A stretch of DNA of 64,000 nucleotides from Sipunculus nudus. Lineage: Eukaryota; Annelida; Sipuncula; Golfingiida; Sipunculidae. Under the pieces are notes generated by a model. It was given only the letters and a program-made list of their open reading frames with translations. It did not search any database and was not told where the DNA came from. Both the position numbers and the translations under genes were made by a program. Below are positions 58,760 to 64,000 of the stretch, piece by piece. Position 1 is the stretch's first letter, and every line of letters begins with the position of its first letter. The stretch spans positions 57,294,917 to 57,358,916 of the forward strand of contig CM049319.1 in NCBI GenBank assembly GCA_026874595.1, read 5' to 3'.

Positions 58760-59990
58760 GTGATCTGCCTTCGTACCTTGGCTGAAAACGTCAGTGGTGT
58801 CGCAGCAAGAAGCACAATTAGCTCTATGCATACACTCATGATTTGAACATTTCCAGAACAATTAATACGTCATTGTTTTTTCCTTAATGAAAATAATTTA
58901 CATTTTCATATATTCGCGATCCCAAAATAATTTATGAAAAAAAGTCCCCGTAAAACCTGACCTTTTCTTTCTGCTTTATGCTTAGAATTATTTGTACTTA
59001 CCCAAACCCCACGATAACAAGAAATTCATGGCATCGGAGATACCTTGATATCCATAAACGTTCGCTATATCCCCTTTAAAGTGATAAATATTAAAACATA
59101 TAAACAAGCCATTCATCAATTCTTGAGAAATCTTATATTTATGAGATTCCACCGAAAATGGAATTATTCACGGCAAGGACCATTCTCGTAGTAAAGATAT
59201 GACCCCTACATAAATAAGCCTAATGCTGTGGCCAGTGTATATATCAATGTTGACAATTTGAAAGAAATCTGTGTGGAGTTTTTAAATTACGTTGGTAATT
59301 GGTACACTTGGTGTCAGTATTGGGAGGGGGGGGGGGGGGTCTCCTTTAGAAGAACCAGCTATCCGAGATCTCCGGAAGACTTCCGACATACCGATTTTCA
59401 TGACAATTTACCGATCTTACAAACTATTCTGTGTGATTTTAACTAGAAAATGGTCATAACATTGTAAAACATAACCAAATTTTCAATATTCTGTGTCCTC
59501 TCACCTGTAACAATGCATAAGTTAATTAAACAAGGCCTACAGGCCTAATGCGAACCTGTGCATTGGGAAATACACCAGGTATAATGCTTCAATGCTGGAC
59601 CATTACTTTTCATGTATATGAACAATGCAAGTACTAAACATTTTGAATAAGAAACAATTACACAAACATCACTGTTGAAAATATGGCATGGGTGCACACA
59701 ACACTAAAAAGACTGTAGCTGGCACCACCAGTCTTGTATACAACATAGCTATCAGGGATATATACATATGCCCAATTTCAGACTGATATATCAAACCCCT
59801 CTTGAGAAAAACACAGGGACATACACTGTGCAAAAGTCATTGTAGGTAGCGACACCTGTCTTGTGAGCGAGAAAGCCATCAAAGACACATAGACAGGTCA
59901 AAATATTAGGCCAATACATCAAACTTACCTTGAGTCTGATGCATGGGGCTGACCAGGCTTAGGTGAGAAAGGCTGTTGCCCCGAGTGAAC
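58760..59990. other. Intergenic AT-rich DNA, no gene recognised
   Basis: There is a G-tract at about 59324-59338. A TAGCTGGCACCACCAGTCTT patch (59716-59735) and a TAGGTAGCGACACCTGTCTT patch (59845-59864) look like diverged repeats of one another. Confidence 0.5.
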
Positions 59991-59999
59991 TGTGACAAA

Positions 60000-60510
60000 T
60001 TACTTGCTCAGGCTACTGCACTGAGTGAACTCATGAACTGCACCTGGCTAGACTGAGTGAACTTTTGACCTGTACCTGGCTGCACTGAGTGAATTCGTGA
60101 CCTGTGGCATAATCTGACACAGTTGGCAGTCTGCCAAAGCTATAAATAGAATGCATCTACTGCACTGAGTAACTCCTGACCCATACCTGGCTGCACTGAG
60201 TGAACTCTTGAACTGCTGCTTAATCTGATACAGTTAGCAGTCTACCAAAGCTATAAATAGATCCAGACTGACCTCTAGCCTGTTGCCAAATCTGAAATAG
60301 TAGCCACACCATTGCATAAGCTCATGCAGGGGTACTGCCCTAAGGGGCTTGACACCCATGAAGTGATCATATGGTGCCCATGGGGTGTTCACATGTCACC
60401 CATGAGGTGATCACATGCCTTGTGCTTGGCTGCACTGATTGAACTCTTTGACCTATATCTGGCTGCACTGAATGAACTCTTGATCTGTTGCCAAATCTGA
60501 AACAGATGGC
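60000..60510 (+). repeat. Imperfect repeats of TGCACTGAGTGAACTC
   Basis: About seven copies of TGCACTGAGTGAACTCTTGA / CCTGGC occur at irregular spacing, along with two copies of a GGCAGTCTGCCAAAGCTATA segment. Confidence 0.65.
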
Positions 60511-60559
60511 AGTTTCTCAACCTATTTTAAGATACGGATTCAATCTTGGCCTGTTGGTA

Positions 60560-63500
60560 TATCTGTTTACACATACTGCAAGACTTTGGCTAAAATGTTT
60601 TTTTTTTTTTCAAGCCGACATATTCATAAACTTTTTATCAAAATATCTAGAATAATAAAAGATGCAGTACTTTCATTGTAAAAGGTCCAATAGTTCTGCC
60701 AAATATCATTCTAGTAAACTTGAACAAAGGAAAGGCCACCTAAGAATAATTTTTGTGCTATGTTACAGAAGATATAATTGAAACAATACTTTTGTAGAAG
60801 AACACTATTGCAGTCCTCAGTTTGAAAAAGACATAATAATGGCCATAAGACCAACTTAAGCTTTTTCACAACTCAACCAAAAATCAACAAACTCAGTATA
60901 TTCTGATATGATTGAAAGAACCATGTCCTAGGATAATTCTTTTGAAAAAAATAAAACAATTCAACTTGACAGTTTCATTATTAAGCTGAAAGAGGCTGAA
61001 ATTATGAGTTTGTTGCCCATAAAAAACAGGTCAATGTAGGTGGCACCACAAAATCTGCAACTTCAAATATGAGTCATGTCACCAACATTTGCACAATACC
61101 TGGTAATGCTAGCTTCTGTCATTTCTGAGAGTACTATGTCAGTATGCTTACTTGGCCAAATGACTGTTCAAATTCGTGAAACTCCACTAAAATTCATCAA
61201 ATGCAAACCATTTGAACAAACTTGAGAGGGCTTGTCTCTGGGATCATTTATATAAAATATTGAACAATTTGGATGGACTGTTTACAAGAAGAAGACTTTT
61301 AAAAGTTTTTCAGCTTTTTCCCTATAAAATCTAAGTAAATGCAGATAGCAAAAAAAAGGGACCCATGGGTCACGGCGCTCAGCTTAAGTTTGAAATTTTT
61401 GCAAATGCAAAATATGAAAAATATTCTATTGTAATGTTTTTTATTTATATAAGCATATGAGAAGCTATGAGGAAAGACTCCCTCCTAATTTACAGATGGA
61501 CAGGCAAGTGGACAGAATGAACTAATACGTTTATTTCACTTTCAAGGGAAATGCATTTAAGTTTATATATAAGCCTATTTTTTTAGCATATCCACTTTTT
61601 CTATTTATAGTTTTTATCTGATTCTTTTTTTCTTATTTACAAGTTTTATAAATTTGTAATAAAAACTAAAAATATAAGTAAAAATATTAGAATTCTAAGT
61701 TGCAATCATTATATATCCAGAGTGAAGCTCATATTGGGTCATATTATGCATACACATATATTTTATTATTCTGAAATCACAAATGTTTAAACTGAATTTA
61801 AAAGAAAATAATGCCACAACATGGCATCTACAAGATTAATCCTTGAATCACTATTAAAAAGTTTTGCACATTGGAGTTTTCAGTACATGCTTCATTTTAT
61901 TCACTGAAATAATATAAAAAATTCAGTAAATTTGATAAAATAAAAACATCTTTTCAAATAAAGTTTACACACTGTTAGTTGAATGAGGGACAAACAATAT
62001 CATTATACTAATTACAATCTCAGCTATAATTTATTACTGGAATTAATAGTCAATTTCACACCTGGTGAAGGTTTTACTCTTATGAAGTAAGGAATTACTT
62101 TTCTGATGAACATCCACACTTTCATAGCAATACACCACTTTGTGGACACAATTAAATGTGCACTTTAATCATTGTAATCCTGGTGGTACAATACAAAATC
62201 TAAAATGCAGCATTGCCAAGAATAAAATAAAATACAGAAAATGATAACATTCATCTGGTTAATGCACTATCGGGGGGGGGGGATGCAGGGCAGAGGGGAA
62301 GCCTGCTAGTAGTGGCCAAGCTGAGCCAAGGCAAGCTGCCTGGGTCGGGTTACATAATGCAAGTGAAGGCTGTACTACTAGGTAGGCTAGATGTAAACAA
62401 CACTTGACATGGTGTATGAAAACTTGAATAAAAGCTACTCTTTTCAATAAATTCCTTTGAAATTTCAGATTTTAAAAGATAAAATCCATATGTATATATG
62501 CTGTGAAAATTAAATCAACAGTGCTTACAGGGAAAAAAACGTGCCATTGCCAAAGTTGGACAAAATTTAAGGTATTGATTTTTTATTTATGCTAATAACT
62601 TCAAAAATTTGCAAAATTATGATCTAATTTTGGGTAAACAATTGAATCTTGATTAAATAAAGTTATATCCCTGAGAAAAAGTTTCCAGCTTCAGCAGTTC
62701 TCATGTTAAGTGAGTAAATATATTTCATGATTTTTAAAAAACTGTATTATTTTTGGCCCATAACTTAAAAAAAATATGCTTTTTGGTATGTCCATAGAAA
62801 ATGTAAGGAAAATATGTATACTAAATATGATTAAAAACAGATCAGTGGTTTTGATATTAGGCAGCCTTGAAGTGTAAGAATGGCTTTTTAATGGAAAACC
62901 CAGGTTTTTCCTTAATATCTCGAAGGAACGAAGTCCTAATGACCCAATTTTCGGTATGGTAGGAGATTTTGGGGACATCTTATGGTATGCAAAATTTTGG
63001 ATTCGTAGGTCCAACGGTTTTAAAACGTGCCCTGTTAAGGGACGGACGGCTGGACGACGGACAAAGGACCACGACTATAGCTCAGATGACTTATAGTCAG
63101 CTGAGCTAAAAATAAGCTGAATCCCACAACATTGATATGTGTGACAGATTATTGCATGAAATCTGGGAATGGTAGCTCCTGCTAATCCTGAGAAATTAAG
63201 GATTAATGTACAGATGACCAATGACCCCAGTAAAAAAAAGGTCAGTGCAGGTGGCGCCACCAATACCTGAATTTCATATATGACTCATGTGACCAACACT
63301 GGCAAAAAATTTGGTGATGATAGCTCCGGCAGTTTCTGAGACTGTCATTTTAGTATGCTTTTTTGGACAGATGACTAAGTTCAACTTCCTGTAACTCGGC
63401 CAAAATTCACCGAACTTGAACCATTGGAACAAAATTGAGGGAGACGGTATAAAAGATTAGTTCTATGAAATATTGAACAATTTGGCTCCAGTGTATCGGC

Positions 63501-64000
63501 GGAGAAGATTTTTAAAGGTTTTTTTAAGCTTTTTCTCTATAAAATCTAAGAAAATGCAGAGTTTTTCAGATGGCTAATTTTTTGCATTAAATTTCATGAT
63601 GCTAGCTCCAATCATTTCCAAGACAGTATGGGTTAAATAATTATTTTAAGAATTATTCATGGGATTATTCTTGTAAAATATTAAAAAAATTGGCCTCAGT
63701 GGCGTCAGTCAAAAAAAAGTTTTACAGGTTTATAACTCATTAGGAAAATACAGCAAAATGGCTAAGTTAAGCTTCCCATAACTCAGCCAGAAATCACTGA
63801 ACCAAAACCATTTGAACAAACTTGAATTATCAACATCTAAGAATAATTAATGTGCGAGATTAAAGAATTTGGCCCAGTGGTTTTTGAGATCTTTGTAGCC
63901 ACTGAGCTAAAATGAGCTGTTACAGCATATGACTAAATTCAGCTTCCCATAACTCAGCCAAAAGTCACTGAACTGAGACCATTTTAACAAACTTTAGAAA
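60560..64000. repeat. Diverged repeat array (AACTCAGCCAAAAATCACTGA family)
   Basis: Recurring segments CATAACTCAGCCA-AA-TCACTGAAC...CCATTT-AACAAACTT occur at about 61180, 63390, 63780 and 63950. A longer shared unit (61031-61345 and 63237-63555) carries GGTGGCGCCACC or a variant at its start. The array is split by a reverse-strand AGCTCAGCTGA element and continues past the right edge. Confidence 0.6.
61351..63107 (-). mobile_element. AGCTCAGCTGA-family element on the minus strand
   Basis: Read on the minus strand, the 5' end is AGCTCAGCTGACTATAAGTC with a folding partner ATCTGAGCTATAG. The GTCCTTTGTCCGTCGTCC leader follows. The 3' end is AAGCTGAGCGCC...CCATGGGTCCC. It groups with the 41580-44400 and 8270-9067 copies. 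A G-tract (about 62274-62282) lies inside. There is no core monomer and no coding frame. Confidence 0.75.

Overview
The window is animal nuclear DNA, most likely from a bivalve mollusc. The evidence is split coding exons with GT-AG introns, AT-rich spacer, many TA/CT microsatellites and G/C homopolymers, and several dense families of short transposons. Two of those families (ends TCCCCAGAC...CTAGTT, and AGCTCAGCTGA...ATGGGTCCCTTG) resemble the Helentron/HINE or 'pearl'-type repeats I know from bivalves. The species is inferred from repeat style, not from a marker gene.

Layout. 1-6720: a Ty3/Gypsy LTR retrotransposon with one uninterrupted 1715-residue Gag-Pol frame and its 3' LTR; the 5' LTR lies off the left edge. 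6.7-16.4 kb: nested MITEs and repeats, including two paralogous blocks (about 10.1-11.3 and 12.5-14.9 kb), each carrying a TTAA-flanked MITE at a different site, and a ~345-bp tandem repeat interrupted by a palindromic hAT-like MITE. 16.4-20.9 kb: AT-rich, nothing recognised.

20.9-53.1 kb: a small heat-shock protein gene. A promoter with a perfect three-unit heat-shock element and a TATA box (about 20.98-21.06 kb) precedes an AUG-free leader exon ending at 21268/GTAAGT. The coding exons are 44724-45272, 46002-46121 and 52856-53143. They join in phase 0 to give a 318-residue protein with two alpha-crystallin domains. The proposed first intron is about 23 kb. A second HSE/TATA/splice-donor arrangement near 38.0 kb could be an alternative first exon. 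The link between the leader exon(s) and the coding exons is inferred.

The introns hold four Helitron-like elements (22950-24546, 27644-29354, 38928-40070, 49787-51523) and related elements (35741-37632, 47239-48370, 49079-49570). Their cores are ~145-bp tandem monomers, each with AGGTCA direct repeats that match nuclear-receptor response elements (DR1 followed by an NR5A/ERR-type extended half-site). The related elements also carry perfect AGGTCA-CTG-TGACCT palindromes. This is the most unusual feature of the window: about 40 candidate receptor sites, many of them identical, spread through a stress-gene locus by mobile DNA.

53.1-64 kb: two hAT-like MITEs, a decayed transposon ORF (56.6-57.7 kb) whose tail appears to have seeded a ~75-bp, 15-unit minisatellite (57.66-58.75 kb), and a diverged repeat array into which a reverse-strand AGCTCAGCTGA element is inserted (61351-63107). 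I see no rRNA, tRNA or CRISPR. All coordinates and counts come from reading by eye.
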